Shown: positions 44,854 to 54,710 of the stretch, one piece after another | How the letters are laid out: the number at the start of each line of letters is the position of its first letter | Numbering within the stretch: the first letter of the stretch is position 1 | NCBI RefSeq assembly: GCF_000620145.1 | Contig: NZ_KK211082.1 | Span: 359,492-423,491 of the forward strand | From: Deefgea rivuli DSM 18356 | GTDB lineage: Bacteria; Pseudomonadota; Gammaproteobacteria; Burkholderiales; Chitinibacteraceae | Direction: 5' to 3' | DNA: 64,000 bases | Notes under the pieces: model-generated | What the model saw: the letters and a program-made list of their open reading frames with translations, nothing else | Database searches by the model: none | Told to the model about the DNA's origin: nothing | Made by a program: the position numbers and the translations under genes

Positions 44854-45858
44854 ATGCCCCCACTTCGCCAACTTTCCCTTGCCCTCGCACTCAGCAGCTT
44901 ATCAACGCTTGCGACTGCTGAGACCACATTGCTCAATGTCTCGTACGACGTGATGCGCGATTTTTATAAAGACTACAACCCGGTCTTTAAAAAATACTAC
45001 GCCAGCAAAGACACGCTAACAATTCAGCAATCGCACGGCGGCTCTAGCAAGCAAGCGCGCTCAGTCATTGATGGCTTGGAAGCCGATGTCGTTACGATGA
45101 ATCAAAGCACCGACATTGATGCGATTGTCGAGAAAGGCAAACAAATTAACCCTGGTTGGGAAAAGAAATTCCCGAATGAGGCGGCGCCCTTTTCTAGCTT
45201 GCAAGTGTTGATCGTGCGTAAAGGCAATCCAAAAGGCATCAAGGATTGGAACGATTTAACGAAACCTGGTGTTGGCGTGATTGTGCCGAATCCAAAAACC
45301 AGCGGTAACGGTCGCTATACCTTCCTCGCTGCATGGGGCGCAGCGCTGAAACAAAACGGCGGTAATGAAGCCAAAGCGCGTGAATTCACCAGCGCAATTT
45401 TCGCTAACGTGCCCGTGCTCGATGCCGGTGGCCGCGCCGCGACAACGACATTTATGCAGCGCCAAATCGGCGATGTATTGGTGACGTTCGAGAACGAAGC
45501 CGAAATGATTGCGCGCGAATTTGGCCGTGGCAACTTCGAAGTGGTGTATCCATCGATTTCAATTGACGCTGATTTACCCGTCGCCGTCGTCGATAAAGTC
45601 GTTGATAAACGCGGCACACGTGCGCCAGCGACTGAATATCTGCGCTATTTGTGGAGCCCAGAAGGCCAGGAAATCGCCGCGCAAAATTATCTACGCCCAC
45701 GCAACGCCGCCGTTGCCGCCAAATACGCCAAGCAATTCCCGGCAATTAAATTATTTGGCGTCGATGAATTTGGTGGCTTACGTGCCGCACAAAAAAAATT
45801 CTTTGATGACGGCGCTATTTACGACCAAATCGCCGCTGAAATTGCTAAGAAAAAATAA
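44854..45858 (+). CDS. sbp: Sulfate ABC transporter binding protein, copy 2
   Basis: The 334-residue protein has a signal peptide (to ATAE) and closely resembles the protein at 36426 ([97 protein letters not shown]). AAGGA precedes the ATG at 44854. It is the binding protein next to cysTWA, although 260 bases with two repeat elements separate them. Confidence 0.93.
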   Translation: MPPLRQLSLALALSSLSTLATAETTLLNVSYDVMRDFYKDYNPVFKKYYASKDTLTIQQSHGGSSKQARSVIDGLEADVVTMNQSTDIDAIVEKGKQINPGWEKKFPNEAAPFSSLQVLIVRKGNPKGIKDWNDLTKPGVGVIVPNPKTSGNGRYTFLAAWGAALKQNGGNEAKAREFTSAIFANVPVLDAGGRAATTTFMQRQIGDVLVTFENEAEMIAREFGRGNFEVVYPSISIDADLPVAVVDKVVDKRGTRAPATEYLRYLWSPEGQEIAAQNYLRPRNAAVAAKYAKQFPAIKLFGVDEFGGLRAAQKKFFDDGAIYDQIAAEIAKKK

Positions 45859-45891
45859 GCGCTCACTCGCTTGAGGCGTGAATTTAAAACA

Positions 45892-45942
45892 TAGGTATAT
45901 GTCTTGTAGGCTTTATTTAAAAATGGCTACAAAGCTATACCT
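45892..45942. repeat. Family A palindrome, copy A7
   Basis: TAGGTATATGTCTTGTAGGC faces GGCTACAAAGCTATACCTA across a T/A-rich loop. It lies between the sulfate-binding protein gene and cysT. Confidence 0.75.
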
Positions 45943-45988
45943 AAATAAAATTTCTAATTAACTACCCACCTTATTAAAAACACCGTAA

Positions 45989-46074
45989 GAACGGGCTTGC
46001 CCGCGAAAGCAATGTCAATATGAGCGTGAATCGTTTGAATTGACGGAGTCTTCGCTGGCAAGCCAGCTCCTACA
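45989..46074. repeat. REP-like palindromic element, copy 2
   Basis: GAACGGGCTTGCCCGCGAA and TTCGCTGGCAAGCCAGCTCC face each other across about 43 bases, each with its own small palindrome (GGGCTTGCCC, TGGCAAGCCA). It is related to the element at 4996 and resembles a Pseudomonas-type REP pair. Confidence 0.65.
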
Positions 46075-46118
46075 AATGCAAATCACGTACAGCCTGTAGC
46101 CGCAAAAAGGATAGTTCT

Positions 46119-46952
46119 ATGAAATTTAAACAAAGCAGTGTGCTACCGGGCTTTAATTTATCGCTCGGCTATAGCGTGCTGTATTTATCACTGATCGTGC
46201 TGCTGCCGCTCACCGCGCTGGTCACCAAAACAATGGGGCTCGATTGGGCGAGCTTTTGGGCGATTGTGACCGAGCCACGCGTGATGGCGTCGTATCGCGT
46301 GACTTTTGGCGCGTCCTTGATTGCGGCGGTGATTAATTTATTTGTCGGGATGTTGATTGCGTGGGTTTTGGTGCGCTATCAATTTCCATTTAAACGCTTT
46401 ATTGATGCCTTGGTCGATCTGCCTTTTGCGCTGCCGACCGCCGTCGCCGGTATTGCGTTGGCGACACTCTATGCACCGAACGGCGTGTTGGGCGAGCCGC
46501 TGGAACGCATCGGGATCAAAGTTGCATTTACGCCATTAGGTATTGTGCTGGCGCTGACCTTTATCACGCTGCCCTTTGTGGTGCGTACGGTACAGCCGGT
46601 GTTGGAAGACTTAGAAAAAGAACTCGAAGAAGCCGCAGCTAGCCTTGGTGCAACGCGCTGGCAAGTGTTTACGAAAGTGATTTTCCCAACGATTTTCCCC
46701 GCATTACTCACCGGTTTCACATTGGCTTTTGCGCGAGCGATTGGCGAATTTGGCTCGGTGATTTTTATTGCTGGCAATATGCCGTTCAAATCTGAAATCA
46801 CGCCACTGATGATTATTTCTAAGCTGGAGCAATACGATTACATGGGCGCAACGGCGATTGCCGTTGTTATGTTGGTCGTGTCATTTGGCTTATTGCTACT
46901 GATTAATGGCCTGCAATGGTGGATGGCCAAACGCTTAGGAAGACGTAAATAA
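46119..46952 (+). CDS. cysT: Sulfate ABC transporter permease CysT
   Basis: The 277-residue protein has six membrane helices and the binding-protein-dependent transport motif [73 protein letters not shown] is typical of CysT (CysU). AAAGGA precedes the ATG. Its TAA overlaps the cysW ATG by one base. Confidence 0.95.
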   Translation: MKFKQSSVLPGFNLSLGYSVLYLSLIVLLPLTALVTKTMGLDWASFWAIVTEPRVMASYRVTFGASLIAAVINLFVGMLIAWVLVRYQFPFKRFIDALVDLPFALPTAVAGIALATLYAPNGVLGEPLERIGIKVAFTPLGIVLALTFITLPFVVRTVQPVLEDLEKELEEAAASLGATRWQVFTKVIFPTIFPALLTGFTLAFARAIGEFGSVIFIAGNMPFKSEITPLMIISKLEQYDYMGATAIAVVMLVVSFGLLLLINGLQWWMAKRLGRRK

Positions 46953-47821
46953 TGGCTACAACAACACAACAGCAAGTCGTCACCACAGAAGCACCGTGGG
47001 TGCGTTACAGCTTAATTTCACTGGCACTGCTACTGATCGGCGTTTTACTCATCATCCCTTTGCTGTCGGTATTTTATGAAGCATTGCGCCAAGGCTGGGG
47101 CTTGTATCAAGCCGCGTTGGTGGAAAGCGATGCCTTATCGGCGATCAAACTCACCTTGATTGTCGCGGCGATTAGTTTGCCGCTCAATTTGGTGTTTGGC
47201 GTCGCCGCAGCGTGGGCGATTGCCAAATTTGATTTCAAAGGCAAAAGTATTTTAATCACCTTGATTGACTTGCCCTTTGCCGTTTCACCGGTCGTGGCAG
47301 GTTTGGTTTTCGTGCTGATGTTTGGCGCGCATGGCTGGTGGGGCGAATGGCTATCGAGTCACAACATTAAAATTTTGTTTGCAGTGCCCGCCATTGTGTT
47401 GGCGACGGTGTTTGTGACGTTCCCCTTTGTAGCGCGTGAACTGATTCCACTGATGGAAGCGCAAGGCTCGGATGAAGAGCAAGCGGCGCTGGTACTCGGT
47501 GCAACAGGTTGGCAAACGTTTTGGCATGTCACGTTGCCGAATATTAAATGGGGTTTGCTCTACGGCGTGATTTTGTCCAACGCACGGGCCATGGGTGAAT
47601 TTGGCGCGGTATCGGTGGTGTCGGGGCATATTCGCGGCCTGACCAATACGATTCCGTTGCACGTTGAGATTTTGTACAACGAATACAACTTTGTAGGCGC
47701 TTTTGCTGCCGCTTCGATTCTGGCCTTGCTGGCGCTGCTGACCTTGGCGCTCAAGAGCTATATCGAATGGCGCACTGAACAGCAAGCGATTGAAGACAAA
47801 AAACATGCGACTGAGGAATAA
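46952..47821 (+). CDS. cysW: Sulfate ABC transporter permease CysW
   Basis: The 289-residue protein has six membrane helices and the motif [56 protein letters not shown], characteristic of CysW. It pairs with CysT to form the sulfate channel. It overlaps cysT by one base and is three bases from cysA. Confidence 0.95.
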   Translation: MATTTQQQVVTTEAPWVRYSLISLALLLIGVLLIIPLLSVFYEALRQGWGLYQAALVESDALSAIKLTLIVAAISLPLNLVFGVAAAWAIAKFDFKGKSILITLIDLPFAVSPVVAGLVFVLMFGAHGWWGEWLSSHNIKILFAVPAIVLATVFVTFPFVARELIPLMEAQGSDEEQAALVLGATGWQTFWHVTLPNIKWGLLYGVILSNARAMGEFGAVSVVSGHIRGLTNTIPLHVEILYNEYNFVGAFAAASILALLALLTLALKSYIEWRTEQQAIEDKKHATEE

Positions 47822-47824
47822 GCC

Positions 47825-48877
47825 ATGAGTATCGAAATTCGAAATATCGTCAAAACCTTTGGCGACTTTAAAGCACTGAATGATTTGAGTTTGGATGTTA
47901 AATCGGGTGAACTCATCGCTTTGCTCGGGCCATCGGGTTGCGGAAAAACGTCTTTATTGCGCGTCATTGCGGGTTTAGAAACACCAGATTCAGGACAAAT
48001 TTTATTTCATGGCGAAGATACCACCGATAGGCATGTGCGTGAACGCCAAGTGGGCTTTGTCTTCCAGCACTATGCCCTCTTCCGCCACATGACCGTGTTT
48101 GAAAATGTCGCGTTTGGCCTGCGGGTGCGTCCGAAATCAACTCGCCCGTCTGACGCTGAAATCAAACGCAAAGTGCATGATTTATTGCAATTGGTGCAGC
48201 TCGATTGGCTGGCGGATCGCTATCCGGCGCAATTGTCAGGCGGTCAACGGCAACGAATTGCATTAGCGCGCGCGCTGGCGGTTGAACCGAAAGTCTTGCT
48301 ACTCGATGAGCCATTTGGTGCACTCGATACCAAGGTGCGCAAAGAGCTGCGCCGCTGGTTGCGCCGCCTGCATGATGAAATTCATGTGACGTCGGTTTTC
48401 GTGACGCACGATCAGGAAGAAGCGCTCGAAGTCGCCGACCGCGTGGTGGTAATGAATCAAGGGCAAATCGAACAAATCGGTACACCGTCTGAAGTCTACG
48501 ACACGCCAGCCAGCCCGTTTGTGTATCAATTTTTGGGCGATGTAAATTTATTCCATTCTCGCGTTCACGACAGTTGGGCCAAAGTCGGCAGCGGCAAATT
48601 TGCCAGTCCACAAGACGAAGCCGCCGTGGTTTACGTTCGCCCGCATGAAATCGACCTGAGCCGCATTGCGGTGACGGGTGCAGTCAGCGGCACGATCACG
48701 CATATTCGCTTGCTGGGCGCAACGGTGCGTTTGGAAGTCGACGTCGAAACCGGCGCAGCGGCGCACGATGTGGTTGAAGTCGAGCTAACGCGTGAGCGCC
48801 AAGTCGAAGGTGGCTGGCAAGTTGCCGAAACGGTGTATCTGGTGCCGCGTGAAGCAAAAGTGCAGTTAGTTGCTTAA
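47825..48877 (+). CDS. cysA: Sulfate/thiosulfate ABC transporter ATPase CysA
   Basis: The 350-residue protein has Walker [10 protein letters not shown], the Q-loop in [24 protein letters not shown], signature [15 protein letters not shown], Walker [12 protein letters not shown] and a C-terminal TOBE-like domain ([13 protein letters not shown]). It powers sulfate import with CysT, CysW and Sbp. It is the last gene of the operon and is followed by the most perfect Family A palindrome. Confidence 0.95.
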   Translation: MSIEIRNIVKTFGDFKALNDLSLDVKSGELIALLGPSGCGKTSLLRVIAGLETPDSGQILFHGEDTTDRHVRERQVGFVFQHYALFRHMTVFENVAFGLRVRPKSTRPSDAEIKRKVHDLLQLVQLDWLADRYPAQLSGGQRQRIALARALAVEPKVLLLDEPFGALDTKVRKELRRWLRRLHDEIHVTSVFVTHDQEEALEVADRVVVMNQGQIEQIGTPSEVYDTPASPFVYQFLGDVNLFHSRVHDSWAKVGSGKFASPQDEAAVVYVRPHEIDLSRIAVTGAVSGTITHIRLLGATVRLEVDVETGAAAHDVVEVELTRERQVEGGWQVAETVYLVPREAKVQLVA

Positions 48878-48880
48878 TTA

Positions 48881-48947
48881 AATACAAGGGTATTGCCATC
48901 TAGCCTTTTACTAACAATGACTAGATGGTAATACCCTTATTGTATTT
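48881..48947. repeat. Family A palindrome, copy A8, between convergent genes
   Basis: AAGGGTATTGCCATCTAG faces CTAGATGGTAATACCCTT, extended outwards by AATAC / GTATT. With a single mismatched pair within the 18-base arms it is the best-paired copy. It fills the gap between cysA and the convergent ZIP gene and probably also serves as a terminator. Confidence 0.85.
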
Positions 48948-49833
48948 AACTTAATGCAGTATCGAGCATCATCATAATCACAAAGCCAAATAACAAACCT
49001 GTCGTCGCAAATAGCTCATGGCCTTTGCGGTGTGATTCGGGAATAATTTCATGGCTGATGACAAATAACATCGCGCCCGCAGCAAAACCGAGTGACCACG
49101 GTAATAGGCTGGCGGAAAAGCCCACTACCAGCGCGCCAAACACAGCGGCAATCGGCTCGACCACACCCGATAAAATCCCCAAGGCCACCGATTTGAACCG
49201 TGAATAACCCACCGCGACCAAAGCAGCGGCAACGATAAGCCCTTCTGGAATATCTTGAATCGCAATGCCCATCGTCAGCGCACTGGCGTGCAGTGCATCG
49301 GTGCCAGCATACGCCACGCCAATGGCCAAACCTTCGGGCAAATTATGCAAAGCAATCGCAAACACAAACAGCCAAGTGCGGCGGATTGTTTTCGCTTCAG
49401 GGCCTTCTAGCCCTTTGATGAAATGCTCGTGCGGCACGATTTTGTCGATCAAGAGCAGCAAAGCGCCACCGAGTAAAATCCCGCCGCCCACCATCAGCGA
49501 TGCTTGCCACGGGCCAGCGCCTTGTAATTTGGCGGCGTTAATCCCGGGAACAACCAGCGAAAAAGCACAGGCCGCCAACATCACGCCAGCACCAAAACCA
49601 AATAATGTGTCTTGCGTGCGCGGTGCAATGGTTTGCGACAGCAAAACAGGCAAAGCGCCCAACGCGGTTGCACCCGCAGCAATCAAGCCGCCCGTGAGCG
49701 CCGCCGTCACTTGCGGGCTGCTGGCAAAGCCCATTTTTTGCCACAGCATTTGCGTTAACAAAATGCCTGTGACCAGCACCAAACTAAAGCCCAGCATTTT
49801 GCGAAAGAGGTAAGTTTTTGCCAAGATATTCAT
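48946..49833 (-). CDS. ZIP family metal transporter
   Basis: The 295-residue protein has about eight membrane helices and the ZIP metal-site helices ALHNLPEGLAIGVAYAG and GIAIQDIPEGLIVAAALV, with a loop containing HEHFIKGLEGPEAKT. ZIP proteins import Zn, Fe or Mn. It follows the Mn-type SOD gene by about 70 bases on the same strand behind a shared Fur box, so Mn or Fe import is the likeliest role. The start could also be six codons upstream. Confidence 0.9.
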   Translation of the reverse strand: MNILAKTYLFRKMLGFSLVLVTGILLTQMLWQKMGFASSPQVTAALTGGLIAAGATALGALPVLLSQTIAPRTQDTLFGFGAGVMLAACAFSLVVPGINAAKLQGAGPWQASLMVGGGILLGGALLLLIDKIVPHEHFIKGLEGPEAKTIRRTWLFVFAIALHNLPEGLAIGVAYAGTDALHASALTMGIAIQDIPEGLIVAAALVAVGYSRFKSVALGILSGVVEPIAAVFGALVVGFSASLLPWSLGFAAGAMLFVISHEIIPESHRKGHELFATTGLLFGFVIMMMLDTALS

Positions 49834-49901
49834 CGATTTCTTGCGCCTCATGGTGTTGTGTTGCGAGTGCCGAGCCGCAGCCCAGCACCAGCAACGATGA
49901 A

Positions 49902-50516
49902 TTAGGGCTGACGCGCGGCGGCGTAGCGCTGCGCAACTTCACCCCAGTTAATCACCGCGTAGAAAGCGGCGATATATTCCGGGCGACGATTTTGATACTG
50001 CAAGTAATAAGCGTGTTCCCACACATCCAAGCCCAAAATCGGCGTGTTGCCGTGCAGCAGCGGGCTATCTTGATTGGCGCTGCTTTCCACGACTAGCACG
50101 CCGTTCCGATCAACTGACAACCACGCCCAACCGCTGCCAAAACGGCTCACTGCGGCTTGCGTAAACAGCGCTTTAAATGTGTCGAAATTTTGCAAATCAC
50201 GCTCAATCGCCGCGAGTAATTCGCCAGTGGGCATACCACCACCTTGCGGCGACATCACCGTCCAAAACAGGCTGTGATTGGCATGGCCGCCACCATGATT
50301 GCGTACCACCGCTTGCAGATCGCTCGGCAAAGTTTCAATTTGGCGCAGCAAATCTTCAACTGGCGTATCCGCGTGCGGCGTATTGGCAACGGCCGTATTG
50401 AGATTATTGATATAGGTTTGGTGATGGCGTTGATGATGAATTTCCATCGTTGCGGTATCTAAATGCGGCTCCAGCGCGTCGTAGGCATAAGCAAGTTCAG
50501 GCAATTGATGAGGCAT
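49902..50516 (-). CDS. sodA: Superoxide dismutase, Mn type
   Basis: The 204-residue protein matches Fe/Mn [53 protein letters not shown] and [17 protein letters not shown] carry the ligands His, His, Asp and His. The [11 protein letters not shown] form and the Gln in SSANQDSPL fit the manganese type. It detoxifies superoxide. It lies 38 bases after the OrfX-like gene and upstream of the ZIP gene; Fur control would raise it when iron is scarce. Confidence 0.93.
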   Translation of the reverse strand: MPHQLPELAYAYDALEPHLDTATMEIHHQRHHQTYINNLNTAVANTPHADTPVEDLLRQIETLPSDLQAVVRNHGGGHANHSLFWTVMSPQGGGMPTGELLAAIERDLQNFDTFKALFTQAAVSRFGSGWAWLSVDRNGVLVVESSANQDSPLLHGNTPILGLDVWEHAYYLQYQNRRPEYIAAFYAVINWGEVAQRYAAARQP

Positions 50517-50555
50517 AGTGCATCCTTGTTCGGGTCAAATAGAGGGGAAAAAAAC

Positions 50556-51017
50556 TTAATGCAAGATGCCTTGAGCGTGCGACATACCCAGCGTCTGGAT
50601 GAGATGGCCATATTGCGGATGCTCGGCGATAAAGCGCATCAGTTCTAATTGCGTCCGACGCTGATGGTGCATGGCGGCATTGTGCAAAGCGCCCACATCG
50701 GCCAAACGCATGAGTTGACGATGAATCGCGCACAATTGGTCGGCGGCTAAATCCAAATGGCCTGCGCGCTGATGTAAATCAGCCAAATTATGGTAAGTGG
50801 TCACCAGCGCCGCGATGGCGTTGTCGGCAATACGGCTGTCGCGCAACAAAGATTGCGCTAAGGACAGGCCATAAAGATAAGCGCGATGCGCCGAATCGCT
50901 GTCGCCAATGGCAAAAGCTTGATTACCGGCGGTAATCGCGTGCTGCCATTGCGTGAGCTGATGCTGTGAAGTACTACGGTGAACGGTGGGTCTGCGATTG
51001 AGCTGTCCGTAGATCAT
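50556..51017 (-). CDS. OrfX-like helical protein upstream of sodA
   Basis: The 153-residue protein (MIYGQLNRRPTVHRSTSQHQLTQWQHAITAGNQAF) is helical and TPR-like (DSDSAHRAYLYGLSLAQSLL, NAIAALVTTYHNLADLHQRAGHLDLAADQLCAIHRQLMRLA). In Pseudomonas the Fur-controlled fumC-orfX-sodA operon carries a similar-sized protein of unknown function; the match is by position and general pattern. The start at 51017 is chosen over a GTG four codons upstream. Confidence 0.75.
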   Translation of the reverse strand: MIYGQLNRRPTVHRSTSQHQLTQWQHAITAGNQAFAIGDSDSAHRAYLYGLSLAQSLLRDSRIADNAIAALVTTYHNLADLHQRAGHLDLAADQLCAIHRQLMRLADVGALHNAAMHHQRRTQLELMRFIAEHPQYGHLIQTLGMSHAQGILH

Positions 51018-51059
51018 GATGCGGTCCACTAAGAATGAATAGGTAAGCTCATACTAATT

Positions 51060-51078
51060 GATAACGATAATGATTATC
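51060..51078. promoter_or_regulatory. Strong Fur box before orfX-sodA-ZIP
   Basis: GATAACGATAATGATTATC matches the Fur consensus GATAATGATAATCATTATC at 17 of 19 positions. It lies 42 bases upstream of the first gene. It is the best Fur site in the window. Confidence 0.85.
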
Positions 51079-51271
51079 AATAACAATTTGTATGCAACAT
51101 CACCACGCAGCACAACAATTTAGTTAAAGCGCTGTTTTTTATGACAAATGCAATAGAGGCTCACAGCGTCTGATGAGTGCCTCATCACAAGGCTAGTTCA
51201 GAATGATGTGCAGAAATTCCGAATGTATCTCCGACTTTAGCCAGTCACTCGAAGCAGGTAAAAGTGCAAAT

Positions 51272-51298
51272 AAAAAAAGCCCCGCAACAAGCGGGGCT
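51272..51298 (-). terminator. Rho-independent terminator after the OmpA-like gene
   Basis: On the minus strand AGCCCCGC-TTGT-TGCGGGGCT is followed by TTTTTTA. Confidence 0.9.
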
Positions 51299-51327
51299 GT
51301 GTTCAAGCATTTAATGCGAGTTTATTT

Positions 51328-52200
51328 TTACTCGGAAAATTCAATCCGGCGATTTTTCTGACGACCCATATCAGTGCCGTTATCCGCAATCGGGCGCTCT
51401 TGCCCCATGCCAATCGCAATCAATTGCTTGCCATTCACACCATTTTTAATCAGCAAAAAGCGCACTGCTGCGGCGCGCTCTTGCGATAATTTCTGATTCG
51501 CCGCCGCATCACCGACATTATCGGTGTAACCCAGCACGCGAATCACACGGCCATCTTCGAGCAAAAAGGCCGCAATTTCTTTCAAACGCGGTTGCGATGC
51601 TTCGCTCACTTGCGCCGAGCCCGTCGCAAACTCAATCGATTCATTCAGCAATACGCCATCATTCCACACGCTCAATTGTGCATCTTCAACGACATGCAGC
51701 TGGCTTGCCACCGCCACACCCGGTTTAAACCAATGGCCCAAGCCCAAATTAATGCCATCGCTGAGCTTCATGCTGCCCGCTTCACCACTAAACAGCACTT
51801 TATCGCCGCCGAGTTGCAATTCAAACGCTTTGAGTTGTTTCAAACGCGCGAAAATCTCAATCGGGCGTCCCGCCCACCAAAACGCCGGTACGCTGGCATC
51901 CACGACCAGCTGATCGATGACATTCTCTGCGCCCCACAGTAAACGCGCCGGTTTAAGTAAGCGCTGCTTGCTGGCTTCATCCGCTACACGGCCAGTGAAT
52001 GTGAGCTTGCCGTCGACCAAGGCCATATTAATCTGGCCCAAGACAAATTGCTTTTCGCTACTGGCTACCGCACTCGCTGCAGCGACGGGCTTTGGGCTCG
52101 TGCTAGGCAGTAATTTTGTTGCAAATAAAGCCGCACCAATTGCCAAAGCACTAACGACCAGCCCCACCGAAACCCCAATTTTTTCTTCAGTATTTAACAC
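51328..52200 (-). CDS. OmpA-family envelope protein
   Basis: The 290-residue protein has an N-terminal membrane anchor (IGVSVGLVVSALAIGAALFATKLLP), a middle part with BON-like repeats (INMALVDGKLTFTGRVADEASKQRLLKPARLLWGAENVIDQLVV) and a C-terminal OmpA-like peptidoglycan-binding domain (ESIEFATGSAQVSEASQPRLKEIAAFLLEDGRVIRVLGYTDNVGDAAANQKLSQERAAAVRFLLIKNGV). The GTG at 52200 follows GGGGA at good spacing; upstream candidates are TTG only. It probably links the inner membrane to the cell wall. Confidence 0.87.
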   Translation of the reverse strand: MLNTEEKIGVSVGLVVSALAIGAALFATKLLPSTSPKPVAAASAVASSEKQFVLGQINMALVDGKLTFTGRVADEASKQRLLKPARLLWGAENVIDQLVVDASVPAFWWAGRPIEIFARLKQLKAFELQLGGDKVLFSGEAGSMKLSDGINLGLGHWFKPGVAVASQLHVVEDAQLSVWNDGVLLNESIEFATGSAQVSEASQPRLKEIAAFLLEDGRVIRVLGYTDNVGDAAANQKLSQERAAAVRFLLIKNGVNGKQLIAIGMGQERPIADNGTDMGRQKNRRIEFSE

Positions 52201-52337
52201 CGCAACATCCCCAATAAGTGACCTTGCATCATGCCACAAGATGATGAACTTTTAATGTAAGCAATATCGGTTTATTGCAGATTGCGACAGAAAAAATACA
52301 GCTAAGGTAAAGAAAATAGACGACCCGCATTCGACGG

Positions 52338-52622
52338 CTAATGAATATGAATTAAAGGAATGCGCTTTCTTTGCTCCATGCAATCGCTATCACCCGCCTC
52401 GTATTCACGGCAAATCCACGGCCTTTGCTCATAAATCGTACAGAGCATGGTGCTGCGATTGAGTGCCGCGCACCAACCATCAGCAAGCCGATGCATAATT
52501 TCACCGCCCCAAGCGTCAATTTCGATGAATTCCGCCGGCACATCATCGTCGCCAGCAATCAGCATGACTTCTAATTGGCAGCAACAGGCTTTACAGCTGC
52601 TACATGAAATAGCATCAGACAT
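52338..52622 (-). CDS. YkgJ-type cysteine-cluster protein
   Basis: The 94-residue protein has eight Cys in the YkgJ (UPF0153) pattern: ISCSSCKACCCQLEVMLI at the start, then MLCTIYEQRPWICREYEAGDSDC. The family is thought to bind zinc or an iron-sulfur cluster; the function is unknown. The ATG at 52622 begins MSDAISC. Confidence 0.85.
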   Translation of the reverse strand: MSDAISCSSCKACCCQLEVMLIAGDDDVPAEFIEIDAWGGEIMHRLADGWCAALNRSTMLCTIYEQRPWICREYEAGDSDCMEQRKRIPLIHIH

Positions 52623-52698
52623 GTGTTCTCCAATCAATTCCAAACAATATCAGCCTTGCTTATACAGGAATTTAACCGAAGCGAAGAGCGGGAAGGAG

Positions 52699-53472
52699 TT
52701 AGGGATGACTGACGTTGGGCAACTCACCGCGCTGGAGCGCGGGTTGCTGCGTATATTGCCGCAGGAAATCGGCATAAGAGATTTGTTTTTGTACTTTTTG
52801 CAACGCACGCTCATACGCAGGTAACCAAACAGCGCCCTGCCGCGTAAACGCTGAATACAAGCCCACTGGCGGCTCAGGTAATAGCCATTGCATCAAATCA
52901 TCGGCTAACTGCTGCTGTGTTATTTCGTGCTCAATACTGCTGCTATCAGGGGAGTAATACGCTTGAATCCGGCCAAATTTCACCTTCAGCAAATGCCGCC
53001 GAGTCACATCAGCGCCGCCCATCGTTTCATATTTAAGCCGAAAATCGCGCATTAGCGGCGAACGAAAACCCTCATTCCACACGCCTAGCTGCAAAGGCAA
53101 TAGATCATTAACGCTACGAATCGGGCCAATGCCTGAATCCTTTCGCACGGTAATCGACCCCTGAATCCAAAACAAAGGCTGCGATGCATATTTTAAATAG
53201 CTGTTTCGCTCAGCTTGCTGGCCCAGATACAGAACCAGATCGACATCATTCGTTTTCACCAAGCGCAACAAAGGGCGCTCCAGAAAAACCGGTTGAACCT
53301 GCATCTCTTTGGCAATCAGCTCAAAATAAGCCAGCGCCGCACCGCGTGGCGGTCCATTTCCTCTCATCCCATGCGGCGGTAAATGAAAAAAGCCCACGCG
53401 CAAAGGCGGATCGGCGGCCATTGCCAGCGCCGAAAACAAGCAAGACAAACAGCCATATCGAAACCAGCGCAT
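52699..53472 (-). CDS. Periplasmic solute-binding protein, SBP_bac_3-like
   Basis: The 257-residue protein has a signal peptide (MRWFRYGCLSCLFSALAMAAD) and a type 3 binding-protein layout: LRVGFFHLPPHGMRGNGPPRGAALAYFELIAKEMQVQPVFLERPLLRLVKTNDVDLVLYLG, then a second lobe (ILPLQLGVWNEGF-like). No transport genes are near, so it may be a sensor-like orphan of the kind often seen near polar amino-acid systems. The ligand is unknown. Confidence 0.8.
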   Translation of the reverse strand: MRWFRYGCLSCLFSALAMAADPPLRVGFFHLPPHGMRGNGPPRGAALAYFELIAKEMQVQPVFLERPLLRLVKTNDVDLVLYLGQQAERNSYLKYASQPLFWIQGSITVRKDSGIGPIRSVNDLLPLQLGVWNEGFRSPLMRDFRLKYETMGGADVTRRHLLKVKFGRIQAYYSPDSSSIEHEITQQQLADDLMQWLLPEPPVGLYSAFTRQGAVWLPAYERALQKVQKQISYADFLRQYTQQPALQRGELPNVSHP

Positions 53473-53547
53473 CTTGCCCTCGCAATGAATAAAGAGCTTT
53501 AACTATGGCACTCAATCTTTATTGTATAAAGCCTGAATAAAATATAA

Positions 53548-53600
53548 GGGTATATCAATGTATGCATTCATTATCAATAACCACATCGACATACCCATGC
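53548..53600. repeat. Family A palindrome, copy A9
   Basis: GGGTATATCAATGTATGC faces CCACATCGACATACCCATG across ATTCATTATCAATAA. It lies between the LysR regulator stop and the upstream end of the binding-protein gene. Confidence 0.78.
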
Positions 53601-53605
53601 TTAAA

Positions 53606-54544
53606 TCAGCGAATATAAGGCAACACAATTTCATCGCTGCGGCTCACGCCTGCTGTGACGCTGCGGCACAGATCGAGAAAAGCGCTCATTCCCGCTGTGC
53701 GGTATTTTTGTTTGTGTACGACAAAGTGAAATTGCCGTGCCAAATCTAAATCCGCCACGGGCAACTCGACCAAACTGCCACGGCGAAACGCTTCTTTGAG
53801 TGCCAGACGCGAAATACAGCCGATGCCCAGACCTGATTCGACCGCGCGCTTGATCGCCTCGGTGTGCTCTAGCTCCAAACGAATATCAATCTGCGATTGC
53901 ACATGCCGCATCGCATAATCAAAAGTCTGCCGCGTTCCCGAGCCTGGCTCGCGCACAATCCATGCGGCGGCGACTAAATCAGCAAACGTCACCGTCTGCT
54001 GCTGCGCCACTTTCAGCGCCAATGGATGCTCGGGCGCAGCAAATACCGCCAACTCATCGGCAATCCACGGAATCACGTCCAAATCCGGATGCTGGCAATC
54101 GCCTTCGATGAGGCCCAAGTCCAGCTCAAAGTGCGCCACTTGCCGCACGATATGCGCGGTATTGTGCACTCCGAGCGAAATCCGGCAACCCGGATGCTGG
54201 CGCATAAAGTCGCCAATTAATAAAGTCGCGAGATAATTACCTATCGTCAACGTCGCACCAACGCGCATCGGGCCAAAGCCTGAGCGCCCCGCCAGCAGCG
54301 CATCAATTTCAGCCGCATGATCGAGTAATTGCATCGCTTGTGGCAGCAGCATGGCGCCGAGTTCATTGAGTTGCAAACGCTTGCCGATCCGATCAAACAA
54401 GCGCCTATCGTAAATGCGCTCTAATTCAGATAGGGCGGTACTGGTTGCGGATTGCGATAAGCCCAATTGCTCAGCCGCACGCGAAACACTTTCGCCACGC
54501 GCCACGGCGACGAATACTTCGAGCTGGCGCAAAGTAAATCTCAT
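53606..54544 (-). CDS. LysR-family regulator, YeiE-like
   Basis: The 312-residue protein has an N-terminal helix-turn-helix (RFTLRQLEVFVAVARGESVSRAAEQLGLSQSATSTALSELERIYDRRLFDRIGKRLQLNELG) and a sensor domain beginning RVGATLTIGNYLATLLIGDFM, with LGLIEGDCQHPDLDVIPWIADELAVFAAPEHPLA and IVREPGSGTRQTFD. The pattern is close to YeiE of E. coli/Salmonella, which has been linked to sulfite and oxidative-stress responses. It is divergent from the diguanylate cyclase gene. Confidence 0.87.
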   Translation of the reverse strand: MRFTLRQLEVFVAVARGESVSRAAEQLGLSQSATSTALSELERIYDRRLFDRIGKRLQLNELGAMLLPQAMQLLDHAAEIDALLAGRSGFGPMRVGATLTIGNYLATLLIGDFMRQHPGCRISLGVHNTAHIVRQVAHFELDLGLIEGDCQHPDLDVIPWIADELAVFAAPEHPLALKVAQQQTVTFADLVAAAWIVREPGSGTRQTFDYAMRHVQSQIDIRLELEHTEAIKRAVESGLGIGCISRLALKEAFRRGSLVELPVADLDLARQFHFVVHKQKYRTAGMSAFLDLCRSVTAGVSRSDEIVLPYIR

Positions 54545-54710
54545 ATCGACGCCTTCAATGAATAATTAAAATTTAATTCATACTATAAATATACAAGCTT
54601 GGCACAGCAAGCACTCAACACGATGTAGCGCTGAACTTTTGCAGTGTTTCAAGGGCAGAGCACGCAATGTTGTCTATATTAATACTCTAAAAATCAGCAT
54701 CCTAGCCAAA

